Notes: generated by a model not told the origin, from the sequence alone. A DNA stretch of 64,000 bases from Odontocerum albicorne (GCA_949825065.1 OX463838.1:3202251-3266250), one strand, 5' to 3'; numbered from the stretch's first letter, positions 31,061 through 40,865 are shown. Translations and numbers: made by a program.

Positions 31061-31559
31061 TACAGGCGGCCCTCGACTTTCCCACATAATTGGTTCCTGA
31101 AAATGTGTGCGAATGTTGAATGTTCAAAAGTAGAGGGATGTAAAAAGAACTCGCTCTACGTTCTCCATTGGGATTACATAATTCTATGAGAGTCAAAAAA
31201 TTTTCTTCACATTTTTGATTGACAAAGTCTTGAAGATTTTATCAGTTTCTTCTTCCTCACTTTCATTGTGTATTTCATTTAACACTTATTGCTCAATTAA
31301 GTATTCATTTAACAGATGTACTGTCAGATTTATAAAATCACTCATCATTTGTGGGCATAATTGTTTGCAGGAAGCTTTCATTGTTGACTCTTTTATTTCA
31401 GTCACCAATATTGTTAATTGCGTTCCATGTATTAATAGTTATTCCAAAAAAGTGGGAGCGACTGCATAGAAGCGAACAATTTTTGCATTATCGACAAAAA
31501 TCTTGGGAAATATCGAATTGTGCGAAAGTAGAATGTGCGAAAGTCGAGGGCTGCCTGTA
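31061..31559 (-). mobile_element. pogo/Tigger-like MITE
   Basis: A 495-bp element (31063-31557) with TA on both sides and ends CAGGCGGCCCTCGACTTTC and (inverted) CAGGCAGCCCTCGACTTTC, 18 of 19 identical. CAGGC..CCTCG ends with TA duplications are characteristic of pogo/Tigger elements. The minus strand keeps a short reading (VTEIKESTMKASCKQLCPQM, then acidic EEEETDK) resembling the C-terminal tail of such transposases, so it is a deletion derivative. Confidence 0.75.
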
Positions 31560-31689
31560 TTCACAAAAAAACTATTTTTCGTCTTCTATTGAACTTCTAC
31601 TATTTTCTCCTTTTACCTTCCACAATATATAAAATCAAAGCTATAAGTGGTACTGCATACATTTTTTTACCTTTGAATACATATCTATA

Positions 31690-32175
31690 TTTAGAAGATC
31701 GAAATCCGTCTGGTTAAGTCTCTAATCTTCTCCATAGCACTGTATGGAGTAGAAATATGAACTACGAAAAGGAACGAAACAAACGTGATAGATGCTTTGA
31801 ATATGTGGCGTTGGAAGGGGAAGATCCGTATTCCATAGATCACAAAACGTACCAATGACTCGAGTGTCCAAGAATTGCCGAAAAACTTTCAACAACTCAC
31901 ATAAAAAGAATACTAATGTACGTTTGACATGTTACTAAAAATAATGATGAAAGTATGATGAAGTTGGTGATCACGGGGACAGTTGAGAGAAGGCGAGTAA
32001 GAGGAAAATTCCCTGTGAGATGGACGGATTAAATAAAGGAGTTAATAGGATCTTCTCTAAGCACTGCACATGGCACAGCACAGGACCATGAGGGGTGAAG
32101 ACAGGTGGTGCGCTGAGTTCGAGACAGCAGAGGACCACGACGCTCAGCATTGAGCACACGATAAAGAAGAAGACA
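31690..32175 (+). pseudogene. RTE-5 C-terminus, longer copy
   Basis: IFSIALYGVEI, DALNMWRWKGKIRIP, RTNDSSVQEL, then VERRRVRGKFPVRWTD-like and HDAQH-like end. The segment order is RTE-class. Many stops and frame changes are present; the 3' end is GATAAAGAAGAAGA. Confidence 0.65.
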
Positions 32176-32177
32176 TA

Positions 32178-32510
32178 TATATTCTTCTTCTTCCCAGTTT
32201 CATGTCAAGTACCCCCAACGTTGAATATCACCTGAGAGTATACATATTTGTCCCGGCAGCCCGAAAAAGATCCCGAACGCTCCTTATACCAGTCCAATCA
32301 CATATATTGCGGAGCCAGGAGATTTGCTTCCTGCCAACACCTCTTCGACCCTCTATTTTGCCTTGGATGATCAGGTGCAGTAATTTGTACTTTGCTATAC
32401 TGAGTATTATACATGACCCAAATAGGACACCTTTCGGATTTTAATATTAGTTAGCAACTCTCTATCAGCTTTGGCTCTTTGAAGAACCCTTGTGTTGCTG
32501 ACATAAATGC
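32178..32510 (-). pseudogene. RTE-4 C-terminus, minus copy 3
   Basis: The (GAA)n end at 32181-32195 is followed by the same 3' region and codons as 20047-20520. It is 5'-truncated near 32500, within the TRVLQRAK segment, and inserted right next to the RTE-5 end. Confidence 0.7.
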
Positions 32511-32740
32511 ATATTTAAAATATTTAACAACAAATTACTTTGTTGTTCCCCATATTATATTAATTCCTGCTACATGTATTCTCTTTAGGCAGAAGACCTT
32601 CCGCCCAAAGAGAACCTCGGGATAGGAAGTATAAACACTTGTAGTGGGGAGTAATTTATTATAAATAGTAGAAAAACAAACTATTTTTTTTGTTGAATTT
32701 TCTAATGGGGAGTTTCACAAAATTCAAGTCGAAATCTTTG
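32511..32740. other. No gene seen
   Basis: AT-rich. A weak stem (CTCTTTAGGC facing GCCCAAAGAG) lies at 32580-32612. Confidence 0.35.
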
Positions 32741-33356
32741 TTAACCTTTCCTTTCCTGTGCTAAAAACATTTGAGCGTTCCGGTGCTGTGTATTCAATAC
32801 ACATGTAAAAATAAGCGATTTAAAATCGGAAAAATAAGAATATTCAGAAGTGATAATAATTTAATTTAATTGCTGAAAACATGAAAAACCATCGGCCGAC
32901 GTGCACAAAACGTGCGAAAAGACCACTTTACATGAAACCTGGTAAGCTACTGACGGGGCGGAAAGACTGACACTGTGTATGATATGTTATACTTTTAAGG
33001 AAGAAAAAAAACGATTCTATTTCTTGCGTTCCCATATACCAAAGTAGAGTGAGAGTGAGACGTGAATAGCGTCACTTCCTCACACATAGCGATTTCTTAG
33101 AATTAATATACCTACGTCACACACTGGCACACGTTTGATTGTATTGGTGAATTTATTCCCGATTTTCACAAAATATCTCTGATGTGGCCGATAAGTGCTA
33201 ATAATTATTGTAAATATTATTTTTTTCATTCAATGCGCAAATGTATTACGGAGGAATACCTAAAATCTGAACCCAGTATTTATTGCATTTATAGAGATAT
33301 TAAAGTTTTTAGAAGCAATGTGTATTAGTTACGCATCACCGAGAAGGAAGGGTTAA
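32741..33356. mobile_element. piggyBac-like MITE, copy 2
   Basis: A 608-bp element (32745-33352) between TTAA at 32741-32744 and 33353-33356, with ends CCTTTCCTTTCCTGTG and (inverted) CCCTTCCTTCTCGGTG. It is colinear with, but inverted relative to, 127-745 and of almost the same length. Confidence 0.85.
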
Positions 33357-33479
33357 CAAAAGACAAAAAAATAGGTATTTGTAATTTGTTTAAAAATTAT
33401 TCAGTTAATGTTCCAAAGGAAACAAACTACCATTGAAAGTTGATACAGTCAAGGACATTACAAAGTAAATTTACGTTTC

Positions 33480-33840
33480 TCACTCAGGGAATCAAAGCAA
33501 TAATTCGATGTTCATACACCTCTCGTAAATAATCTCATCAGTTCCTCTTCTCTCGCCATATTGTCTTCGTGGGGAGTCCCCCTTATCAGTGTTAAAGAAA
33601 TTTATTAAGCCTACAGGAGCATACGCGTTCTCGCTCGTTTCCTTCCAGGAAGGTGTTGGAGAGTGAGCGAGCGAAGCCCACCTCGGCTCTCGAGTGTGGC
33701 CCGAAGTGTTGGATTCCACGTTTGATGTCTTTTTTTCGATGAGACCAGCCTCTCTCCTCCCATCCACATAAATTTGATGGTCCAAACACGGTATCACGGC
33801 AACATATTCTTTACTTCGTATTGACATTATCTTTTATGAA
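33480..33840. other. GC-balanced island 3 with 111-codon open frame
   Basis: The minus-strand frame 33827-33492 starts MSIRSKEYVAVIPCLDHQIY and is open for 111 codons in a block clearly GC-richer than its flanks. No domain is recognised, and there is no repeat match in the window. It may be an unrecognised exon, a conserved element or a captured fragment; I would not call a gene on this alone. Confidence 0.35.
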
Positions 33841-34017
33841 CAGGGGTGAACTTGGGAAATTATTAAACATTTTTTGGCAATTTTTTTTCTGATAATATCA
33901 AACAGAAAATAATGTACTTGAGAAGTAATCTTGTATATAAACTTACCGCTATCGAAAAGGTTTAATGATAAAACAATATCATTTATTTTATTTTTTATAG
34001 CAAAATAAAGAACTATA

Positions 34018-34312
34018 TGACGACCTTCGTGGCCTGGTGATAAGACGCTAGTCTGCCGATACGGAGATTGCGGGTTCGATCCCCGCTGGAACCTAATCTT
34101 ATTTTAAATGGGATTCCAGTCTGGTTTGCACTTCCGAAGAATACAGCCTGAGAACGAGAAGAGCCGACCCCAACAGCCTACCTAGGCAATGAGTTCGGAT
34201 AGTGCCATGAAGAAGAAGTCTGATTTTCACTTAGGGCCCATTAAAACATCTTTCTGGTTGGTTGGAAGAGATTGCCACATGGCAATAAATTTGACAGGTT
34301 AAATATACTCGT
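34018..34312 (+). mobile_element. SINE with nested RTE tail
   Basis: The head is CGTGGCCTGGTGATAAGACG, the B box GGGTTCGATCCCCGC (34072-34086), and the 3' end GGTTGGTTGGAAGAGATTGC followed by CACATGGCAATAAA. The body is split at 34133/34219 by an 85-bp insert from an RTE-1B element. It has the best-preserved promoter of all the SINE copies. Confidence 0.85.
34120..34232 (+). mobile_element. 85-bp RTE-1B insertion inside SINE
   Basis: 34134-34218 is the extreme 3' end of RTE-1B (compare 48655-48733). Flanks TCTGGTTTGCACTT (34120-34133) and TCTGATTTTCACTT (34219-34232) form a 14-bp target duplication with two differences. The end is GAAGAAGAAG. Confidence 0.8.
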
Positions 34313-34825
34313 ATATAAAAAAAGGAAACTTTTACATATAAGTATTATTTAAGAAAAATAAAGAACTGTATGAAGGAAACGTTTACATACAAGGATTACT
34401 TAAAATCTGTGTACAGTTTGAATTTGAGATTTTTTAATGGATTGGCCACTTAATTTATCCCAACTTTCATTGCCTTTAAAATGTGTACTAGGTATACGAG
34501 TACTTCTAGAATAAGTCACATATAATGTACAGTATTTTTGTCTGAGTTATATTACTTTCACATTGTCGTTTGTAATAATTCTGAGGAGAATTATTATTTT
34601 TCTCTAACTGAAACCCTATTGATTTCTGGTTTAATTTTTGTCTCCATTTTAATACTGCTCTGTTCGTTAACCAGCCTCTGTGCGATGACTCATGTTTGTT
34701 TATTTCTCCGACTTTTCTCATTTTTTCTACTCATTTGTGTCTATCATTCTACTGTTTTTTTTTGTTTCTATGGTTTATCTACATTTGAACTAATAATTCC
34801 CTTTCCTCCCTTACGCTGGCAGTAA
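34313..34825. other. No gene seen
   Basis: AT-rich with chance frames. The 95-codon plus frame at 34538 is hydrophobic, but its base composition is that of T-rich DNA and no domain is visible. Confidence 0.35.
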
Positions 34826-34829
34826 ATCT

Positions 34830-35115
34830 GGACTTTTTTTTCATCCCTGTTACACAAAGCAATTCCAGCGTTAGCTTATTCGTTAGGAAGAATATCAGTC
34901 ATTCAGTTGGTTCAATATCTCTTTACCACGCGTGACTGAGTGTTTAGCCATGATATTCGTCCTGTAAGTTGGTATGTAGAACAGAGGGTGATTCCTTGCA
35001 CGGCTATATTTATTGGGTACATATAAACTTAGTGCTTGTAGAGTCGCGGGACAGTTAAAGGAACCTTGGAAAACCTTTATTAGTAATATCGCAATGGATT
35101 CTTGCCTTCTTGTTT
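34830..35115 (-). pseudogene. LINE-H RT C-terminal fragment, copy 1
   Basis: Matches the minus-strand reading of 56130-56500 with a 59-bp internal deletion. The visible segments are IPTYRTNIMAKHSVTRG-like and NQLN, a non-LTR C-terminus. Confidence 0.6.
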
Positions 35116-35164
35116 CGAGGCTTCTATAGTTACATACCGTGAGAAGTTCGGCATTGTGAGCATA

Positions 35165-35510
35165 TTTTGGGTAATCCCCCTTTGTTCTTTACCGTATGTG
35201 TATATGTGAGTATATACGTTTATATATTTTAATCATGTTTTTTACACATGTATTGTTCTTAACGTTATCATTTTTATATAGGTATTATAGTAAACGTGTG
35301 AAAGGGAATGGGCTGAAACTATATGGCGTACACATGGTTGGGCTCGCCCTCTTCTTGATAGGGGTGTACCCCAATAGGGATAATAATATGAGGTTACTTT
35401 TTGATAACTTTATATTTTTTATTGCTTCAACATGTATGTGTTAATTCAGAATGTATATTTTACATACTATATTGCTATAAAAACTGATTATTTTTCATTG
35501 GTGAATTTCA
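35165..35510 (+). repeat. LINE-G 3' region, diverged copy
   Basis: It carries GGGCTGAAACTATATGGCGT and GGTTGGGCTCGCCCT as in 44465-44520, and ends TACATACTATATTGCTATAA like 44640-44670. No coding domain was recognised. Confidence 0.55.
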
Positions 35511-36124
35511 ATACTAAAGCCTCGCAGGGTCTTCAGGACTTCGTAAAGTGGTAATTGTTAATGTTTTGTGTTTTGACTCAATTTCCTGAGACTGTTCTCT
35601 CAGCGAACGTAAGATGCAAGAGTTTATGAAGTACTGATAGTCAAGTTCGGTAGATCATTTTAAAGATTCTCGAGTATTTGAACTTAATTTACGTATTCAA
35701 TTAATCAATTATTAATTTAATAATTTGAAACTGAATTTATATTTTTTTCTTAAACCGTCCCTGTGAGGGAAACGTTTAATGAATGGACTAAGGCGTGTGA
35801 CATTATCGTTGGTGTGGCGCGTAAATAAAATAAAATAAAAGGGAAATAATACCGGAGTATTGATTTTCTTTATTCTCCCATTCATGAGAATATTGTTAAG
35901 AGGAGAATAAGAAGAAGCAAAGGTGTGAATTGATGTAATTTGATGAGGTTAATGCTCCGTATATTAAGGACTTTATGCTCGCGATGTTGCGGAGTCGGAT
36001 TCTTTGTGGCAATTTAATCCATAATATTCTTGTTTAAAATTGTAATGTTTAGGTAATTTCATCGACGTTCTCCACCAATAAATTATAATATATTGTTTCC
36101 TGTAATTTTTACTTTATTTTATTT
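35511..36124. other. No gene seen
   Basis: 35520-35660 is GC-balanced; the rest is AT-rich. No repeat match was found. Confidence 0.35.
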
Positions 36125-36205
36125 TTCATTTATTTAACACTTCATTATAAACAATCTGACGGGCTCATTGCCAGTTGGCGAACTTTTTTAACCGCCCAGA
36201 CAAAA
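36125..36205 (-). repeat. LINE-D tail, truncated
   Basis: TTTATTTAACACTTCATTAT, then AATCTGACGGGCTCATTGCC matches the extreme 3' end of LINE-D at 54358-54410. Confidence 0.65.
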
Positions 36206-36224
36206 GTAAATTAAGATCGCAAAA

Positions 36225-36377
36225 CATATTGAAATCATGACATATGGGATAGAAGTCAGAGCTGATACCAACAGGACAAAAAAATCATCTCAGGGTGGCG
36301 GAAATAAGAACCCTACGCTCCATCGCAGGCAGAACTCTTAGAGATCGGATCAGAAATGAGACGATACAGGCTGTTGT
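36225..36377 (+). pseudogene. RTE-6 C-terminus, truncated by PLE insertion
   Basis: The reading MTYGIEVRADTNRTK, then IRTLRSIAGRTLRDRIRNET, aligns with the RTE-6 at 30240-30370. It stops where the PLE unit is inserted. Confidence 0.7.
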
Positions 36378-36465
36378 TTATAGGCATTAACGTTGTGGAG
36401 GTTTAAAGACATTGTAATTTATTTTTATCAAACACTGTTTATTCCACTTTTTTGTGACGGTATAA

Positions 36466-36503
36466 CCCTACCGGTTTCAAGGCTTTCACCTCATCTTCAG
36501 GGG
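36466..36503 (-). ncRNA. Hammerhead-like core, intact, PLE unit 4 left arm
   Basis: Read on the minus strand it matches the 11896-11933 core exactly: CUGAAGA, extra U, GAGG/CCUU stem II, GAAA, CCGGUA, GGG. Confidence 0.6.
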
Positions 36504-36527
36504 AGCGCAAACAAGACTTGTTTGCGC

Positions 36528-36566
36528 TCCCCTGAAGATGAGGTGAAAACCTTGTAACCGGTAGGG
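36528..36566 (+). ncRNA. Hammerhead-like core, mutated, PLE unit 4 right arm
   Basis: CUGAAGA and stem II are present, but GAAA is changed to GTAA, which should abolish catalysis in a hammerhead. Confidence 0.5.
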
Positions 36567-36633
36567 TTATACCATCACAAAACAGTGGAATAAACAGTGT
36601 TTGATAAAAATAAATTACGATACAGTCTGTTTT

Positions 36634-37290
36634 GTCAACCCATGTATTATTTTAAGTGCGCACTTTTCTACAGTAATGATTTGGCTCTTTTGATCAAATT
36701 TATTGATTGTAGTAAGAAATGAGAGTGAAGGTCTTATAAGTAGAAGAGTATGCATGACGCAGTGTACAGAGTTAAAAGAAGCTAAAACGCCCATGCGACC
36801 ATAGAAAAAGTGGACATTTAATCTCTTTTCCTGCGCTTACAAGGAAATTGTGTGATAGTGATGATGATATACCAATTAGAATGAGTCTTAAATCGTTTTG
36901 ATCGGTTACAGTATACTAAAAAATGTAATTAAATTTTCTTTCATTTCGATTGACTGTACATAAATGAACGCGTGTACCAAAATGTACATGGAACATGGTT
37001 ATACAGGATAACGAAGTGTGAGGGCTCTTAGTACCATAAAACAACCGGAGCAGCTAATTGGGGCTATAAAGCCCGCCGCCCGTGTAGATTACGGTCCGCG
37101 AGGTTCAAATTAGGCCCATCAAGTGTTCTTATTAAGGCCTGCAATGAGGGGACGGGCCTTCGTAGTATATTAACAACAATTTGTTTCATAACTGAATATT
37201 GATGAAATATTAATTTAACAACTGAAAAAATCACTTAAATATAACCCTTTTTGGAAGGTCTAATGAAAATGTATATGAGCACTACACACA
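36634..37290. other. GC-balanced island 4 within AT-rich DNA
   Basis: 37010-37170 is GC-rich for this window (GGGGCTATAAAGCCCGCCGC, ATTACGGTCCGCGAGG, GACGGGCCTTCG), matches no repeat here and has no open frame. Candidate conserved non-coding element. 36634-37000 is AT-rich without features. Confidence 0.35.
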
Positions 37291-37775
37291 TACACTACAC
37301 TTAAAGCCAAATGTGTAACTATCACATATCGGAATAGCCACAAAGTTGAATGTGTAACTATCACATATCGGAATAGTTACAAAGCCGAATGTGTAACTAT
37401 CACATATCGGAATAGCTACAAAGCCGAATGTGTAACTATCACATATCGGAATAGCTACAAAGCCGAATGTGTAACTATCACATATCGGAATAGCTACAAA
37501 GCCGAATATGTAACTATCACATATCGGAATAGCTACAAAGCCGAATATGTAACTATCACATATCGGAATAGCTACAAAGCCGAATATGTAACTATCACAT
37601 ATCGGAATAGCTACAAAGCCGAATATGTAATTATCACATATCGGAATAGCTACAAAGCCGAATGTGTAACTATCATATATTGGAATAGCTACAAAGCCGA
37701 ATATGTAACTATCACATATCGGAATAGCTATGATATATAGCCGAATATGTAACTATCACATATCGGAATAGCTAC
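37291..37775. repeat. 39-bp satellite array, about 12 units
   Basis: The unit is GCCGAATGTGTAACTATCAC followed by ATATCGGAATAGCTACAAA. Units are 85-100% alike; the first two are the most divergent, and one near 37722 has a 6-bp insertion. The left edge (TACACTTAAAGCCAAATGTG) matches single-copy dispersed sequence at 3590-3660, reverse complement, which suggests where the array was seeded. Confidence 0.95.
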
Positions 37776-38724
37776 ATCTTCTATTGATAAGTTTTCTTAC
37801 CAAATATGCTTCTTTTTAAATATACTGAACTGGGGAAGACGTCAGCTTGTAAACGTTATTATAATTTCAGCCGAGCCTTTTCCTTCTTTTGAAAGACATT
37901 TGATAGCCAAGTAATATTCAATCTATAACATTTCAGAATATAACTAAAGCTCCCCATTAGCTCTAATTGACATACATACAACTGAGAATTGACGTTTTTC
38001 ATTTCAACTGAAACCTCGCCTGACCCCTGCTATGGTCATTGTATCTGTACATGCTATCACTTGTTCAGGTGGAAACTTTTGGACCATAGTGATAGTTACA
38101 TGGTTTGTTATAGTGTGTTCTAAAATGAGTTTCACTTTCATTTCCCATGCATAAATCACTTAGATAAAGATGCATTTTAATTCAGTATTTTTTATTATGA
38201 AAAAACATAAAATAGAGAATCAATTATCAGAAAACAGGGAAAAAGGTGATTGTTTAAAATAAAACAAAAATACCTTTATATTGTAAGCAAATAAAAATGT
38301 TCATCTCTCGGGGTGGTCCGGAGGAAGCAGAAAAGCTGCGATGGACCTTCCATAACACTTGATGGTGCTGGTGATGGGTAATCAGTATCGAACAGGCTGT
38401 TATGTTAGAGGACTTTATATTTATGTCACTTCGAAAAACAGAAACTGCTAGATAAAACACATTGAAAATAAACAAGAAACGGGAGATAGGCGCGCAGAGA
38501 TGAATTGGGGATCGAATGAAGAAGAAATATTTTTTGTAAGAAATTCACCATTCAATAAAAATATGAGTCGTTTAATTTGGTAGATCGTTTTTCCTTTATA
38601 CTTATATTTTGTTTTCATTTTACTTTTATTCAAGTAAATTATTATTATTTACTAAGTTTTAGACAATTATGGATGCCGATTATAATTTTGAAACAAAAAC
38701 TTATTGATTGGAAGAAATTGTTAT
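37776..38724. other. No gene seen
   Basis: 37840-38120 is moderately GC-balanced; 38300-38420 likewise. Minus-strand frames at 38254-38633 have no domain. Confidence 0.35.
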
Positions 38725-39305
38725 AAATAATGGCATACAATGGGGTGCCGAATTCAATAAAGGTAAAGGGAGGTAAACAGTTAAGGTAGTCGATCGGAGC
38801 GTGGTTGTTATTGCGACATGAGTTTGAGTGCTTTGGCTTGCAAGAGGAATGACTTGTGGAAGAGGTTTGTGTGAGCTCTTGAGTGCGGTGTTTTTTGTTG
38901 TTTTAAATTTATATTTTTGTATAAATGTATTTTTTTTTGCTTTATGATTGTGTGCGGTATATTGTGGGATGAATGTTTTGTTCTGTCTGGAGTGATGAAG
39001 TGTGAGGAGTTTGATTTCGCGTGATGTATACATATGTTATCGAGTGTCACTGTTTGTCAGGTTGATGAGAATGTGCAACGGGGTTTTACATAATTCAAAA
39101 TCGGAAAGAAGTATCGATTTATTTTTTTATGCTATATGTCCTCAGTGAAATACAGGCAAAAGCCTTGTTTACTGGAGATACGACAAATGAAAGGCAACAA
39201 ACCCATATCCATTAAAATTGTGTGTCCAAATTAAATTACCTGTTGTTTTTTCGCAAATTACGTTTATTTCTTGTCATGTGTAAAATAAATAAAAATAAAT
39301 AAAAT
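38725..39305 (+). repeat. LINE-C 3' end, diverged copy
   Basis: The degraded C-terminal codons (GVPNSIKVKG-like at 38740) are followed by the common 3' untranslated segment and an ATAAATAAAAATAAATAAAA tail. An insertion of about 65 bp relative to the other copies lies near 38880-38945. Confidence 0.7.
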
Positions 39306-39715
39306 TTACATGAAAATTTTAGAATAAATATATACAAACTTGAAATTTCTCTGAAATTGTAATTATAAATTATGTACTATTGATTTCATTTGATATATCT
39401 CATTTATTTATCACTAGATAATTTTTTCTGAATTTCTATATTTAATATATAGATGAGTCAGTTCGACGAACCAGCGTAATAATTTATTTACAATTTTCCA
39501 GAAATATCTTTAATCAATGCGAAACAGGAAAAAGTTCTTCATAATCAAACAGAAAAAGTACGCCCTTTGAGACCCAGTTATTTAACATAAGATTACTGTT
39601 TTTCAACACGAAAGTAGGAGGCTCAATCCCTGCTTAGACACATATTTTTTAAAGAATCTAGTATAATATGCACTTAAAGATCGTTTGACATTTATTTTAT
39701 TTCTAGTTAAGGTAA
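39306..39715. other. No gene seen
   Basis: AT-rich, no feature. Confidence 0.35.
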
Positions 39716-39854
39716 TATTAACAGTGTGGGGTTTTAAAGAAATTGTAATTTGTTTAGTAAAACACTGTTGTTTATGCCACTTAATATAACGGTACAACCC
39801 TATCAGTTTCATGGTTTTCATCTCGTCATCAGGGAGCACAAACAAGACTTTGTA

Positions 39855-39894
39855 CTCCCCTGATGACGTGATGAAAAACTTGAAACCGGTAGGG
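39855..39894 (+). ncRNA. Hammerhead-like core, PLE unit 5 first copy
   Basis: CUGAUGA and GAAACCGGUAGGG are intact. Stem II (CGUGAUGAAAAACUU) is weak compared with the other copies. Confidence 0.45.
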
Positions 39895-40056
39895 TTATAC
39901 TGTTATATTAAGTGAACTATTTTTTATTACGGTTGGTATATGTTTTTTTTTTAAATAGCTGCTACTCATTCTGATTTTCACTTAAGGTTTTTTTATCTTT
40001 CTAATTGGTTGGAAAAACTAGGCAAATTTCAAGGGGAGCACAAAGTCTTGTTTGTG

Positions 40057-40096
40057 CTCCCTGATGACGTGGTGAAAAACTTGAAACCGGTAGGGT
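40057..40096 (+). ncRNA. Hammerhead-like core, PLE unit 5 second copy
   Basis: CUGAUGA (40061-40067) and GAAACCGGUAGGG are intact. Stem II is weak as in the first copy, and one C of stem I is lost. Confidence 0.45.
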
Positions 40097-40235
40097 TATA
40101 CTGTTATATTAAGTGGACTATGTTTGATTACGGTTGGTATCTGTTTTTTTTAAATAGCCGCTACCCATTCTGATTTACACTTAAGATTTTTTTTATCTTT
40201 CTAATTGGTTGGAAAAACTAGGCAAATTTTAATAA

Positions 40236-40499
40236 AATTACAAGGTTATTTGGCGCATTCCTTGCTTTATAATATTATACTATTCTTTTTATTCTTATTT
40301 GATGTATTTCTGATGAACTTATAAATTAAGCTCTGAGATGATTTTTTTTTAATTTTCGTTATTGTAGGCTTTTTAATTTTTTTTAAACACTTTTATCTTC
40401 TTGTGTGATGACAAGCACGTGAAATGATACTCGATACCCATTAATACTGTCTTGAGAATCACTTGAAATGTTAGTTAAGACTTGATTTCCCAAGGGTGA
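40236..40499. other. No gene seen
   Basis: AT-rich spacer. Confidence 0.35.
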
Positions 40500-40865
40500 A
40501 AGACAATATTATCTGTTGCCTGACTAGTCCACCTTCAGTATTAGCTGGGACGACCAAGGTCTGAGTGAATGTGATGGAATACAAGTAGCCTGAACGAGTG
40601 GACTTGTTTTTGCTAAATAATTAGTGTAAGAATTGTTATCTAGTTATAAGTAGTAAATAGGTGTTAATTATTTCTAAGATCTCATATATTAAGATTGAAT
40701 AAACAAAATAAAATGATATGTAGGAAAATAAGATTAAGTAAGTGCATAAATTATAACATATAATTAAGATTAGTTAAGTAATACATTTGTATATAGGTAT
40801 AGCCTTGACAAATGTTTGTACAATAATTTACTTTGTTTAATAAAAAAATAAAAAAAGACAATATT
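40500..40865 (+). repeat. Dispersed repeat B, copy 2
   Basis: Inverted match to 1440-1860, ending in AATAAAAAAATAAAAAAA at 40840-40858. Retroelement 3' region of unknown family. Confidence 0.6.

Larger units (their letters stand above)
36361..36633. mobile_element. PLE palindromic unit 4 with 17-bp target duplication
   Basis: A 239-bp unit (36378-36616) made of two near-complete facing terminal arms. The target duplications ACGATACAGGCTGTTGT (36361-36377) and ACGATACAGTCTGTTTT (36617-36633) match at 15 of 17. The arms join at 36514-36517 without spacer (CAAACAAGACTTGTTTG). Each arm has a hammerhead-like core; the minus one is intact. It is inserted in an RTE-6 pseudogene. Confidence 0.85.
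39716..40235. mobile_element. PLE unit 5 with tandemly duplicated hammerhead arm
   Basis: An inverted left arm (39716-39840) faces a plus arm (39841-39925). The plus arm plus about 105 bp of flanking SINE-like 3' sequence (GATTTTCACTTAAGG, then TTGGTTGGAAAAACTAGGCA) is repeated directly at 40032-40230, a tandem duplication of about 200 bp. Both plus hammerhead-like cores keep CUGAUGA and GAAA. Confidence 0.75.

Noticed and set aside
34538..34825. 95-codon hydrophobic frame, possible membrane protein
   Set aside because: T-rich DNA gives Phe/Leu-rich readings by chance; no homologous pattern, splice sites or conserved motif.
37291..37775. Possible CRISPR-like array
   Set aside because: The 39-bp units are contiguous without unique spacers, and the context is eukaryotic; it is a satellite.
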